Part shown: positions 1 to 10,000 of the stretch, in pieces
Layout: the number at the start of each line of letters is the position of its first letter
Position numbering within the stretch: the first letter of the stretch is position 1
Source: Pyronema omphalodes
Taxonomy: Eukaryota > Ascomycota > Pezizomycetes > Pezizales > Pyronemataceae
Length of the DNA stretch: 33,650 nt
Reading direction: 5' to 3'
Assembly: GCA_024516155.1 (NCBI GenBank)
Contig: JAJJXM010000146.1
Span: forward strand, 1-33,650
The notes under the pieces: model-generated
What the model was told of the DNA's origin: nothing
What the model saw: the letters and a program-made list of their open reading frames with translations, nothing else
The model's database searches: none
Translations under genes and position numbers: made by a program

Positions 1-225
1 AGATAACTAACCGCCGTAATTCCAAATAATAATAACAAGGAAAGAGTACATACCAAAAGAGATAACTACCTGGCTAACCGCCGTGATTTCAAATAGCAAA
101 GAAAGAGTACATACCAAAAAGAGATAACTACCTGGCTAACCGCCGTGATTCCAAATAATAAAGAAAGAGTACATACCAAAAGAGATAAGTAAAAGATTCC
201 AACATTTTCCTAGCCGCCGTGATAC
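1..225. repeat. Degenerate ~60-bp tandem repeats with an AACCGCCGT core
   Basis: Three to four units of about 60 bp each contain AACCGCCGTRATTCC, then AAAGAGTACATACC, then AAGAGATAA. The core AACCGCCGT starts near 9, 76 and 138, and a variant AGCCGCCGT starts near 212. The array is non-coding and lies between the ORF3 stop and the U5 end of the G1 LTR. It could be a protein-binding array or simple tandem duplication. Confidence 0.75.
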
Positions 226-271
226 CTAAAATAAATCCAAATAATAAATAACTCCTAACATATGAAAATCC

Positions 272-294
272 CCGGCAAGGGGCCCAGCCCCTTG
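272..294. other. Strong hairpin just after the ORF3 stop
   Basis: GGCAAGGGG and CCCCTTGCC form 9-bp arms around a 5-nt loop. The hairpin is 18 nt past the ORF3 stop codon on the minus strand and is identical in the right LTR (31138-31160). A role in transcript 3' processing or termination is possible but is inference. Confidence 0.6.
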
Positions 295-311
295 CCCTAA
301 CTCTATCCCTA

Positions 312-1379
312 TCACTTCATGATGGCGTAGCAGGTTGCTAGGGTGATGACGACCACCCATAGCCCGGTGGTGGTGACGGCGGAGGCCAGGAGCATGTCAC
401 GGGAGCGTTGTGACATAAGGCCCCCCCTCCAGGCCGAGACTCCGGCGAGGCCGTATGCAGTCCTCAACGCGGGCCTCCGGATGGGGGACCGTCCCCGATA
501 CTGCCTTCCCCGACGTCGGCGACGTACGACGTCCTGGGTGATGTCCTCGAGGACATAAGGCGGTATTTGCTCTTGTTGGTGTCCTAACGGGGGCGCCGTT
601 ATTTGTTCTTGTTGGTGCCCTAAGGAGAACGAGGGTATTTGATCTTGTTGGTGCCCTGAGGCGGGGGGCTCCGGGGGATCCGAACAAGAGGCGGATGTCA
701 GGTCGTTGGTTGGTCGGTAGTCGACGGTGGGGAGATGCTGTTCCGGCTCCGCTGTCTGATAGAAAGACAGGTTGATTGCCACCTTCTCGTGGTCCGAGGG
801 TCCCGTCATCATAATCACTGGGAGTTGGTGTCGGATCGTATGGATGGTGGGGTCCTCCGATTCCAGTTCGCGGGGACGGGGTGGCTCGTTTTCCTGATTT
901 TCCGTAGGGACGGGAGGTTCCTTTCCTGTCCCGGGCTCGTCCTTGCAGGGTGGTATCGTTGCCTGGGTCTCCGTGGGAGGTTTCCATCCCCTGATACCGC
1001 ATCTCTGGTCGTGTCCGTCTTTGTTGACCAGGAATTTGCACACATTGCAGAGTCTCTTTCCTTTCTGCCATCCCTTGCAGGCCTTTTGCGGGTCCATCCT
1101 TTGGTGTCGGATCACCCATTCTAACTCGGGGTCATGTAGCTGCGCGCAGCTACATGATTTATCTATGCGTGCCGCAATTGCTTGCGCCACCGCTGGGAAA
1201 TGATTGTTGTTTAGTTTCGATTGGAGGTGAATGGAGCAGGAGTCGTTGTTGCAGAACGACCAGTGTAATTCTGCGTGCCGGATCGTGGGGTGGGGGGATT
1301 TCTTTTCTGCCGGGGGAGTAGGGGTTCGGTACCAGCCCAAAGAGGACGGGGGGTCCTGGGAGTTCGTTCTATCGTCCAT
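312..1379 (-). CDS. G1 ORF3: predicted zinc-binding, tail-anchored protein (355 aa)
   Basis: The ORF starts at an ATG sharing one base with the stop of the chromodomain frame (TAATG, 1377-1381). It is open for 355 codons although pol upstream is broken. The N-terminal third is rich in Cys and His: C-x4-C-x2-H near residues 43-51, a CSC near residue 76, and C-x2-C-x8-H-x3-C near residues 111-127. The middle is Pro/Gln rich with three 12-residue repeats of GHQQEQI type. A basic stretch (RRRRRGRQYRGR) precedes a hydrophobic segment of about 22 residues that ends three residues before the stop. No signal peptide is visible, so a tail-anchored, cytosol-facing protein is more likely than an env-type glycoprotein. 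The N-terminal motif resembles a W-x2-C-x4-C-x2-H pattern I loosely recall near other fungal gypsy elements. Function unknown. Confidence 0.65.
   Translation of the reverse strand: MDDRTNSQDPPSSLGWYRTPTPPAEKKSPHPTIRHAELHWSFCNNDSCSIHLQSKLNNNHFPAVAQAIAARIDKSCSCAQLHDPELEWVIRHQRMDPQKACKGWQKGKRLCNVCKFLVNKDGHDQRCGIRGWKPPTETQATIPPCKDEPGTGKEPPVPTENQENEPPRPRELESEDPTIHTIRHQLPVIMMTGPSDHEKVAINLSFYQTAEPEQHLPTVDYRPTNDLTSASCSDPPEPPASGHQQDQIPSFSLGHQQEQITAPPLGHQQEQIPPYVLEDITQDVVRRRRRGRQYRGRSPIRRPALRTAYGLAGVSAWRGGLMSQRSRDMLLASAVTTTGLWVVVITLATCYAIMK
564..671 (-). repeat. Three 36-bp in-frame repeats in ORF3
   Basis: A 23-nt core (TATTTG-tTCTTGTTGGTGcCCTa on the plus strand) starts at 564, 600 and 636, a constant 36-bp period. 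On the minus strand each unit encodes twelve residues centred on GHQQEQI or GHQQDQI. The right G1 LTR has the same three units. The exact 12-codon period keeps the reading frame. Confidence 0.8.
1132..1157. other. 26-bp perfect palindrome inside ORF3
   Basis: TCATGTAGCTGCG is followed directly by its exact reverse complement. It encodes the CSCAQLHD part of the ORF3 Cys-rich region. No spacer or mismatch is present. Confidence 0.9.
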
Positions 1380-1567
1380 TACAGCTGTGGGGCAGGTTTA
1401 TTAGGGTACCTGCGGTGGAATTGGGTGATGGCGTCGGGGGAGTTTTGGAAATTGTCGGCGGGGTACCAGGTCGTATCGGGGTCGTGGAAACCAGTCCACT
1501 TAACTCGATATTGTATCTGACCCCGGTGGCGTCGAGAATCCACTATCTCCTCAACTTCCCACTCTTA
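1379..1567 (-). pseudogene. G1 chromodomain, cut off from pol by a TAA
   Basis: After the TAA at 1565-1567 the same frame continues for 61 codons and reads as a chromodomain: EEIVDSR, then QYRVKWTGF, then TTWYPADNF, then FHRRYPNKP. It ends at the TAA at 1379-1381 that overlaps the ORF3 ATG. In chromoviruses this domain at the integrase C-terminus binds histone marks and steers integration. The in-frame stop, with no frameshift, points to one substitution (for instance CAA or GAA to TAA) rather than natural separation, although readthrough cannot be excluded. Confidence 0.8.
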
Positions 1568-4500
1568 CTCGTCGTCGAGGACAATCGGTAGCGGAGGGGG
1601 CTGAATATGGCCTGGGATGGTGGTCGAAGTAGGTTGAGACGGTTCTAGAAGGGAGATGTGAAATACTGGATGGATCTTTGCGTTTGGGGGGAGGTCCAGC
1701 TTATAAGCTCGCGACCCTACCTTAGACAAGATAGTGTAGGGCCCCAATAGCTTGCAGTCGAGCTTGTTGGAGGGTCGGGTGGTTTTCACATTCTTCCTCT
1801 TCAGCCAGACCCGATCTCCCACTCGAAGGACCGGATCCGGGTGTCGATGCCGGTTCGCCTGTTCTGCATGAGCAGTCTGGGCATATTGGACCTGTGCCCT
1901 CAGATCCTCGTGAAGTCGGTTGAGGGCGCCAACATATTTGGAGACCTCGGGGTTTCCTTCCGCGACTTCACCCAGCGGCTGGGTAAAACGGGGATGATAT
2001 CCGTAATTTGCGAAGAAGGGGGACACCGTGGTCGTTCCTGAGCGGGAGTTGTTGTAGCAGAACTCCGCCATAGGAACGAGTTGGTTCCAATTGTCCTGTT
2101 GATAGTTACAATACGCCCTGAGGTATTGTTCGAGGATCGCATTGACCCTATCTGTCTGACTGTCGGACTCTGGGTGAAACGCCGTACTCAGGTTCCTCGT
2201 GGTCCCCATTGCCTCCATAACCCACTTCCAGAACTGAGAGGTGAATAGGGACCCTCGATCCGAGATGATGCTGCTGGGGAGTCCGTGGGCCTGTACCACA
2301 TGTGTGAGAAACCCGTCCGCAAGTGCCCTGGGTCCCATAGTGTCCTTACATGCTACGAAGTGCGCCATCTTCGTCAAGCGGTCCACAATCACCCATATCG
2401 TATTCATTCCCCCATCTTCCGGAAGACCTGTGATAAAATCCATGGAGATGGATTCCCATGGTCTTTCTGGAATCTGTAATGGTCGTAAGAGGCCGAAGGG
2501 GGCGTGCTTAATGGGCTTGATACGTTTACAGGTATCACAGTAGTCGACATATCGAGTCACATACTGTCGTTGTTGTGGCCAATAAAAATTCCGGCTGACC
2601 AACTCCAAGGTCCTTGCCCTTCCCGGATGCCCCGCGGCTTGGGAGTCGTGATGTTGTCGTAAAATTCGTAACCTCAGGTCGTCGTCGTCAGGGACCCATA
2701 TCAATCCCTCGTATAGGAGTAACACATCCTTTTCCTCGCATAACCCCAAGGGGACCCTATTGTCTCGGGTTATCCCGTCCCGAAGTTTGCGGATTACCTC
2801 CTGGAGTTCTGTATCGGTTTCCGTCTTTTCCCGAATTTTGGTAATGAGGGGGGTGTCCGGGGTGAGTCTTATCAATTGTGTCCCGTTCACATGAAAGACT
2901 TCCTGGGGAAGGAGGACTCGGCTTCGATTCTGCCGGTGCTTCATCTCCCCTTCCCAGCGAGAGTCTCCTGACTCTCGGGACAATATGTCGGGTTTTCCTG
3001 CCAACTTCCCCGGACGATACGTGATCGTGAGGTCATAGTTAGTCAGTTGTTCCGCCCATCGGGCCTGTCGGAGGTTGAGGTCCCTCTTCGTTTGCCAATA
3101 TTCTAGGTTTTTATGGTCTGACAGTATCCGGATACTGTGTTTTGTTGATTTGCAGTATGTCGACCATTTGTCCAATGCTTCCACTATTGCCAGGAGCTCC
3201 TTATCGTGGATGTCGTAATTGAGCTCCGCTTCTTTTAATTTTCTTCGAAAATAGGCAAGGGGGTGCAGTACGTTGGAGTCGTCGGGTTGTGAGCAGACCG
3301 CCCCGATGGCATAGTCTGAGGCGTCTGTTTCCAGGGTGAGTGGCCGATCCGGGTCGAAATGTTGCAGGATCGGTTGGGATATCATTGCCGTTTTGAGTTG
3401 CTCAAAGGCCCGTTGTGTCTCGTCGTTCCATTCCCAGGGTACCTGTTTTTTCGTCAATCGTGTCAATGGCGTGGTGATCTTGCTGAAATCCCGGATGAAT
3501 GGACGGTAGACATTGGCGAACCCCAGGAAACTTTGGACTCCCTTCACATTTACCGGTTCCTTCCATTCCTTAACCGCCCTAATTTTCTCGGGGTCCATCT
3601 GCAACCCTGTGCGGGACATCATGTATCCCAGGTATTCCGTCTTTTCTGTGTGGAATTCACATTTCGAGGGTTTCAGGGTCACTCCTACGTCCCTTAACCT
3701 TTCCAGGACCATGCGTACATGTCTCCGATGCTCCGCCAGATTATCCAAGTAAATCAATATGTCGTCGAGAGAGGCGATGCAAAAGATGTCGAGGTAATCA
3801 CTTAAGACTTCGTTCATCCATCGTTGAAACGAAGCTGGAGCATTTGTCAAGCCAAATGGCATCACCAAATACTCGTATAGACCGTACTTGGTACGGAACG
3901 CAGTTTTCCATTCATCTCCTGTGGCTATTCGGAGGTTATGGTATGCATCTCGCACATCTAATTTGGTATAGATCTTGGCGTTGGAAAGTCTATCCAACGG
4001 TTCCCCTATCAGCGGGAGTGGGGTGCAATCCTTGATTGTGATTTCGTTGAGTCGTCGGTAGTCGACGCATAACCGTCGGGTACCATCCTTTTTCTTGACG
4101 AAATGGATTGGGGCTCCCGGTGGAGACGTCGACCGTCGGACCCAACCCCTTCTTTCATTCTCTTCCAAGTAATCCCTCAATACTCACAGGCGTTCCTCAT
4201 CGAGGGCTCGCAGGGGTTCGAACGGCGGAACCTTTCCGTCCATCAAGGGGATCCGGTGGTCATGATGTCGGTGCGGAGGCAACCCTACCGCCTCTTTTTC
4301 CCTGAATACGGAGAGGTAATCTGCATATTCCGGTGGTATTATTTCTTCCAGGGAGTCAGGTTTGTTCCTCCCCGCTCGGATTATGGTACTCGCGAGTTCC
4401 AGTTCCCGGGAAGTGGCGATTGATTTGGCGGGAGCGGTTTCCCAGTTCCCCGGTTCCTTCTGGTTGGCTGGCGCTTGCGGGGGTTGCCGCGAAGCGCACT

Positions 4501-4916
4501 GAGGCGAGTCGGGATCGACCTCGGTGGATTCCGCGCGCCTAGATCCCTGTACGCTCTCCATATCCTCGTCCTCCGACTCTTCCACTTCTTCTCCTTCTTC
4601 ATCCTCTTCTATACTTTCTCCCCAGATCTCTTGGATGCGAAGCTCATCTTCCTCATCCGTCTGGAGCATTTCTTCCGGCCCTTCCATACCATAGGCGTGC
4701 TCCGCTTCCTCATGTATCCGTTGATTAGATTCTTTTTCTGCCCCCCGTTCCGACACGGTCGTGGCATGGGGCGAGGTAGGAAGGCAGTTCTTTCCGCATT
4801 TCTCGGAGTTGAAGACAATCCTTCCCTCCTTCCAGTCGATGCTGGGATTGTGTTTTCGCAACCAAGGCAGTCCCAGGATAATGGGTGCGTTGACAATGGT
4901 AATACAGTGGAGCCTA
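1565..4916 (-). pseudogene. G1 pol: end of protease region, RT, RNase H, integrase (decayed)
   Basis: This is the main body of the Ty3/gypsy polyprotein. From the LINE A junction the minus frame gives the end of the protease (ILGLPWLRKH), a very acidic linker (EEDEEGEEVEESEDED), then a TGA at 4184-4186. The frame continues through RT (VDYRRLNE, LDVRDAY, MPFGLTNAPASFQ), RNase H (ETDASDYAIGA), an HHCC zinc finger (HHD..GHPGRA..CDTC) and the integrase core (MDFITGLP, SDRGSLFTSQFW). The YLDD box reads SLDD. The expected catalytic Glu after HPxxDxQT is Asp. The TGA sits where Arg CGA would fit. With the TAA before the chromodomain, this copy should not make working enzymes. Confidence 0.9.
4904..4916. 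repeat. TSD of LINE A, 5' copy
   Basis: ACAGTGGAGCCTA recurs exactly at 22540-22552, directly after the LINE A tail. It joins the two halves of the G1 protease frame. Confidence 0.92.
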
Positions 4917-5363
4917 GAACTTCGGGTCACACCACACAGCAACCGCTGACCCCCCCCCTGCATTTGCGACAACAACAACAATTTCCCCGATTTTCGAATG
5001 GGCAATCGATTTCTTACCTCGGAATTACCCCGAATCTCGATTTTCGGAACCCAGCTACCGTTTACCGTTGAGATTCAGCGGAAAAACGCGATTCTGGGAC
5101 CTCCGGGCCGGATTCCGGGCACTTTCATCAACGCCGCTCCACCACCCACCCTCCAATCATCAAACCGACCTTATTTTCGGTTTCGGCATACCGAAATCCC
5201 CCCCCCCTCCCAAATTCCCCCCCCACCAGCAGCACTGGTTGTGGTGATACCCCGAATTTCCCCCCCTCCGGACCCCTTTCCTCGCGAGAAATTTTCGTGC
5301 TCGCTTAGCAAGAGCCTCCTCACGTGACTCTTCGCCATCGCTTACCTCACCACCGGTTAAGCG
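4917..5363 (+). promoter_or_regulatory. LINE A 5' UTR and presumed internal promoter
   Basis: No gene is seen in these ~450 bases. They begin with CACACCACACAGCAACC and a C-run, a box shared with the start of LINE B and, in variant form, of N1-N3. They continue with CAACAACAACAA and several long C-runs. A hairpin TTTCGG-CATA-CCGAAA lies at 5181-5196 and recurs in LINE B. LINE transcripts usually start from an internal promoter at the 5' end. That this box is the promoter is inference. The first ~12 bases (GAACTTCGGGTC) are absent from LINE B. Confidence 0.6.
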
Positions 5364-5367
5364 ATGG
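5335..5367 (+). promoter_or_regulatory. Hairpin that covers the LINE A ORF1 start codon
   Basis: CCATCGCTTA (5335-5344) and TAAGCGATGG (5358-5367) are exact 10-bp inverted arms around a 13-nt loop. The ORF1 ATG (5364-5366) lies in the 3' arm. The same structure occurs in LINE B (18649-18681). It might reduce or gate ORF1 translation. Confidence 0.6.
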
Positions 5368-7055
5368 ACGCTAACGCACCCATCCCTGCCACGCCCTCGC
5401 GTAAGCAGCTACCCGAGAATATTTTTAGCCCCGACAAGCTTTCCCGAATCAACGCCCCGCACGCTGGCTCCTCCGCCATCGCGACCTCTAAGAAATCAAC
5501 GACCGTCTCCGGAGAAGTCACCAAACGCCTCACCAAAAAATCCGACCCTAGACTTGGCCTCGACCTCCTCCGCAAAAACGCCACCCGACCGGAAACAAAC
5601 ACCCCCGTGAACCTCAATGGGACCCCCGTCGAAACAATGCCGACCGCTATGGACACTGACAGCTGCCCCGACACCGACTCCGAATCCGACTCTGACCTGA
5701 TCCTCAACGACAGCCAGCACGCAATAACTACTTCCGACGTCAACCTCGCGACCTTATCCGAACTGATCAAGACGAACATCATGGATCTCCTCCGCCCAAT
5801 GAACCAACGCCTCGAAACTGTGACCAAACGCATCGACAAACTACACCGAACCAACACCCAGCCCCGAACCGACCACCTCGCCGACAACCCCCCGACCGCC
5901 CCCGACACCGCACCCGCCACCACGCCCATCGCCAACGACATACACCATTGGATCGCGAGATGCCACATGCTCGAAGGACTCTTGCGCAGCAACAACATCG
6001 CCATCCCCCTCGACGCACCCCGGACTACAACCCGCCCCTCCAACGCACCCTCGGCGCCGTGGGCGGACCCCTCCAAGACCAAAACTCTCCTCAAAGCCAA
6101 CCCCCCCACCAACCCCACACCCGCCACTACTCGCCCCGTCGTCAAACGACAGCCCCGAACCCGCCCCCAGGAAATCATCCTGCCCTGCCTCAACCCCAGT
6201 GTCCTCCCGGTCCACACGAGAGTAGAAGTGGGCTTCGCAGTGAACAAAGCACTGCTGGAGGCCAAAGCCCCCTCTCACATGGGAGTCACTACGGTCCGCA
6301 AAAACCAAGCGGGAAATATCATCTTGACACTGAACCCTGCTACCATCACCGAAGAGCTAACCGCACACTTAGAAACAATTCAACGCGCTGCCCAAACGGT
6401 ACACCCCTCCCTCGACAACCCCCACATCAATGAATGATGGTATAAACTCGCCGTCCACGGCATCCCCACAGACATCTACCCCGACACTGAGGAAGGAATG
6501 CGCCTCCTCCGAGAAGAAATCGAACGGAGCAACAACCCGGTCACCCTGGCCCAGAACCCGCGGTACATGACGATGGCAGAAAAACGTGCTGGCAAGACGG
6601 CCTCCAGTGTGGTAATTGCGGTGCGCACGCCCGATGAGTTGGCCCTCCTCAAACACCGTAAGGTACTGGTCCTCTTCGAAGCACGAAGGGTCACCGAATA
6701 CTTCACCGCGAGGAAAACCGATCAATGTCGACGGTGCCAACTCTACGGCCACCACCACGCAACCTGCACTGGACCCCCCGGACCGACCTGCGCCCTCTGT
6801 GGAAAAGACCACCCCACGGAGAACCACAACTGCACCGAATGCCCGACGAGAAACGGTCAGTCGTGCTCACACACTAAGTACGAATGCAGAAACTGCGTCG
6901 AGGCTGGCATCCCCGAACATGACCATCCCGCCTTTCACAAACAATGCCCGACTCGCCTCCGCATCCACAAGGAAGCCAGAGAGGCAACCCAACCCGCCGC
7001 CTCTACCTCACCCAACCCTACAGACAAAGACACCGACATGATCCAACATGTCTAA
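5364..7055 (+). pseudogene. LINE A ORF1 (gag-like RNA-binding protein), one nonsense codon
   Basis: The ATG is followed by a frame of 563 codons with a single TGA at 6435-6437. LINE B has Arg in the matching NERWYKL context, so CGA to TGA is the likely change. The N-terminal half is Thr/Pro/Asp rich with no clear domain. The C-terminal part has three cysteine clusters: CRRCQLYGHHHATC, CALCGKDHPTENHNC, and a last C..C..C..H..C group, as in ORF1 nucleic-acid-binding proteins of Tad/I-type LINEs. These bind element RNA in the retrotransposition particle. Up to about codon 127 it nearly matches LINE B ORF1, then differs strongly. The last eight bases overlap ORF2 (ATGTCTAA). Confidence 0.88.
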
Positions 7056-10000
7056 TTACAACCCATTGGCAACGACAATCCGAATAATTTCCCATAACAT
7101 GAACCGCCAACGCCGAGCCCTCGACTCCCTCCTAAACAGCGCCTGCACAACAGCAGACATCATCCTACTACAGGAAATCAACATCACTGACCCCGCCTTT
7201 GCCACCACCCACCCCGCCTTCACGTTGGTCCTGCCCCCCCCGCGGCGACAGAGCCTCCAACAGGACGGCGGCGTATGTCAACCGCACAAACCCTTACCTG
7301 AAAGTATCACAACGCACAGACATATGTACAGACCCGGACCTCCAGGAACTCGAGGTAGGTACAGATCTCATCCCCGCGTTTTTCCTTTTAAATATTTATA
7401 ATGAACGTGACCCCGAAACCCAAACCTACACAATTCCCCGCTCCCTATCACCCCTTTCCCTCCCCCGCAGATGCGTTATAACAGGTGACCTCAACGCTCA
7501 CCACGCTCTATGGAACTCCGCAACACGCACACCCACACGTGCTAGTGAACTGGTACACCTAATAGAACAGGAAAACTGGAGATTGGTTTCCGTCCCAGAC
7601 ACCCCGACACACTACTACCAACGGGGGACTAGATCCTCCGTTATAGACTTGACCCTGGCCTCGCCAGCCATGATGGAAGAGGTAGGGACCTGGGCCATAG
7701 ACGATGAACTAGCCACCGGGTCGGACCACGAAGTAATTCGCTTCGACATCCAAACTGTGCACCCAGACATAGAACCTACCCCCCCACCGGAACGTCTCAA
7801 CTGGCGGAATACAGACTGGGCCTTGTTCTCCACGACCCTCCAAGCATCCATCTCCGCATCGGAAACACAGTGGAGTCAGTACGCCTCCAACCCCACACCC
7901 GAAAACCTCGACGCCTGGGCACGCCACGCGAGAGAACATATCCTCGATGCAGCCCGCGCCTCCACCCCCGTACTACAAGTCACACCCCGATCGAAACGTT
8001 GGTGGACCGTGGAAGTCACCACCGCCAGAAAGGATATGACCCGCGCGAAAAGAAGGTGGAAATCAACAGGCTCAGACACTAACCACACCATCTACCGCCG
8101 CCTACGAAACATGTATCACCGTCAGATAAGACATGCCAAGGATGCGATGTGGAAAGAATATCTAGCTCAGGCAGAAGGACCAGACGTCTGGAGGGCCTTC
8201 AAATACACAAACCCGCGCCGTGCCCAACTCACTCCGAATATCCGCGCCACAATCAACGGTAGGGAGGAACTCTGCAGTTCGTTCGACAGGAAAGTAGAGG
8301 CATTTCAGATGTTATTCCCCCCACCACCTCCCCCACCCCCCCCATCCACCCTCCCCTGTCGCAGAGAGATAGCGTGGACGACCTTCTCGCTGTTGGAGGT
8401 CAAACAAGCCATCTTTACCTCTTCCCCCTCGAAAGCCCCAGGACCCGACGGGATAACCTTTGGCTGTCTCCGCCAAGTATATCTCGCCGTCCCCACATAC
8501 CTGACCAATCTATACTCGACGCTGGGCACTGTAGGGTACCATCCCCGCCGGTGGAGACAGGCCACGACGGTAATTATACCAAAACCTAACAAACCCGACT
8601 ACGCAGATCCAAAGGCGTACCGCCCAATCGCCCTGCTGAACTGCCTTGGAAAAACGTTAGAGAAATTGATGGCGACTCGGCTCGGACAACTCGCGGAGAC
8701 CCGGGAACTGTTACACCCAGACCAAATAGGAGGCCACCCGCAGCGATCCGCCATCGACGCCGCAATGGCACTCGTCCACGACATCGAAATGGGTAAGCAC
8801 CAGAAACTTATCACCACAGCACTTTTCCTAGACGTACGCGGAGCTTTCGATAATGTCTCCGCCGACCGCCTTCAGCAGACAGTACACCAGCTAGGCTGCC
8901 CCCGACAACTCCGAACATGGTGCGAAACCTTCCTCGCCGAAAGGACGACCGCTCTATCCTTCGACGGACAAACAGATTGCCAACGCCCAATTAAAACGGG
9001 AATCCCCCAGGGTTCCCCAGCATCACCGATCCTGTTCCTCCTGTACTTAAGACCGCTCTTCGACGCACTAATGCAGGAACACCCGTTCACGTGGACCCCC
9101 AGTTACATGGATGACGTCGCAATCGTTGTACAGAGTCAAACCCGGAAAGAAAACGCACGCCTCCTGGAAAAAGTCACCAAAACAGCATTCACTTGGGCAG
9201 CTTCCAACGCCGTGGCCTTTGACGACTCAAAAACGGAACTCCTCCATTTCCACTGGGCGAGGTCAGATACAATCACAGACAACGAAAGAGTGAAACTACC
9301 AAACGGTACGATAGTGAGCCCTGGGACGCAGGGAGGAGAAAAAGATGTTGTACGATGGATTGGTATGTACCTAGACAGACGCCTTAACTTTAAAGCACAT
9401 GTACGTAGAAAAACAGCCGCCGCACAAAGAACGCTCAACGCGCTATGCCGATTAGCAAGATATGAAACCGGTTTGTCTCCCCTCGCGACCCGACTAATTT
9501 GCCAGGCATGCGTCCAAACCCGTGCGGACTTGGCGCGGGGATATGGTGGACACGACAGAGAGACCTTCCCTCGAAACTACAAACCCAACAAAATTCAGCC
9601 CGACGCCGCATACTCAACGCCTTCAACTCGACTCCCACACTGGCGCTCCATAACGAGACTCTGCTACCTCCGGTACCGATACGCCTGGACCACAAGCAAC
9701 GCCAATACGCACTTCGCGTCCTCACTCTCCCTCCGACACATCCGATCGCACGCCGGTGTCCCACATCCTTCCCCATACCGAGCTTACAATCCGCCGCTAT
9801 TGAGATCGCAAACGAGTACGACCACCCGTGGCACAACACCACACGACAACCCACGCGCCTCCTCAGCGCTCTACACTCTCTCTCGCCTTGACTCCCTCTC
9901 AACGCACCAGTCGAAGACACCTCCCTCCCGGTTCCGCTCGACGCCTACGAAAACCTCTTAACCGTCGACATCCCCACAGCCCCGAAACCCGAGACAGCAC

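Larger units (their letters stand above)
1..778 (-). repeat. G1 3' LTR (left copy), aligned part
   Basis: This block aligns without gaps to the right copy at offset 30866, then at offset 32872 after the N3 insertion. The LTR may extend further right, but the window ends before that can be tested. It also extends left of the window, because the right copy shows several hundred more bases between gag and 30867. The true LTR is therefore over about 1.1 kb. The last ~155 codons of ORF3 lie inside it. No TG/CA boundary can be assigned with confidence. Confidence 0.85.

Noticed and set aside
1..225. CRISPR-like array from the ~60-bp repeats
   Set aside because: Repeats are degenerate with related spacers, and the region lies in an LTR of a fungal retrotransposon.
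397..1119. Second long minus-strand frame (240 codons) overlapping ORF3
   Set aside because: It is in another frame of the same GC-rich region, starts inside ORF3, and lacks the TAATG link, Cys/His pattern and membrane segment.
312..1379. ORF3 as a retroviral-type envelope glycoprotein
   Set aside because: No signal peptide, no furin-like site followed by a fusion peptide, and the membrane segment lies at the extreme C-terminus.
5357..6265. Minus-strand 302-codon frame opposite LINE A ORF1
   Set aside because: It is an antisense shadow; LINE B has the same effect. The sense frame carries the zinc knuckles and the overlap with ORF2.
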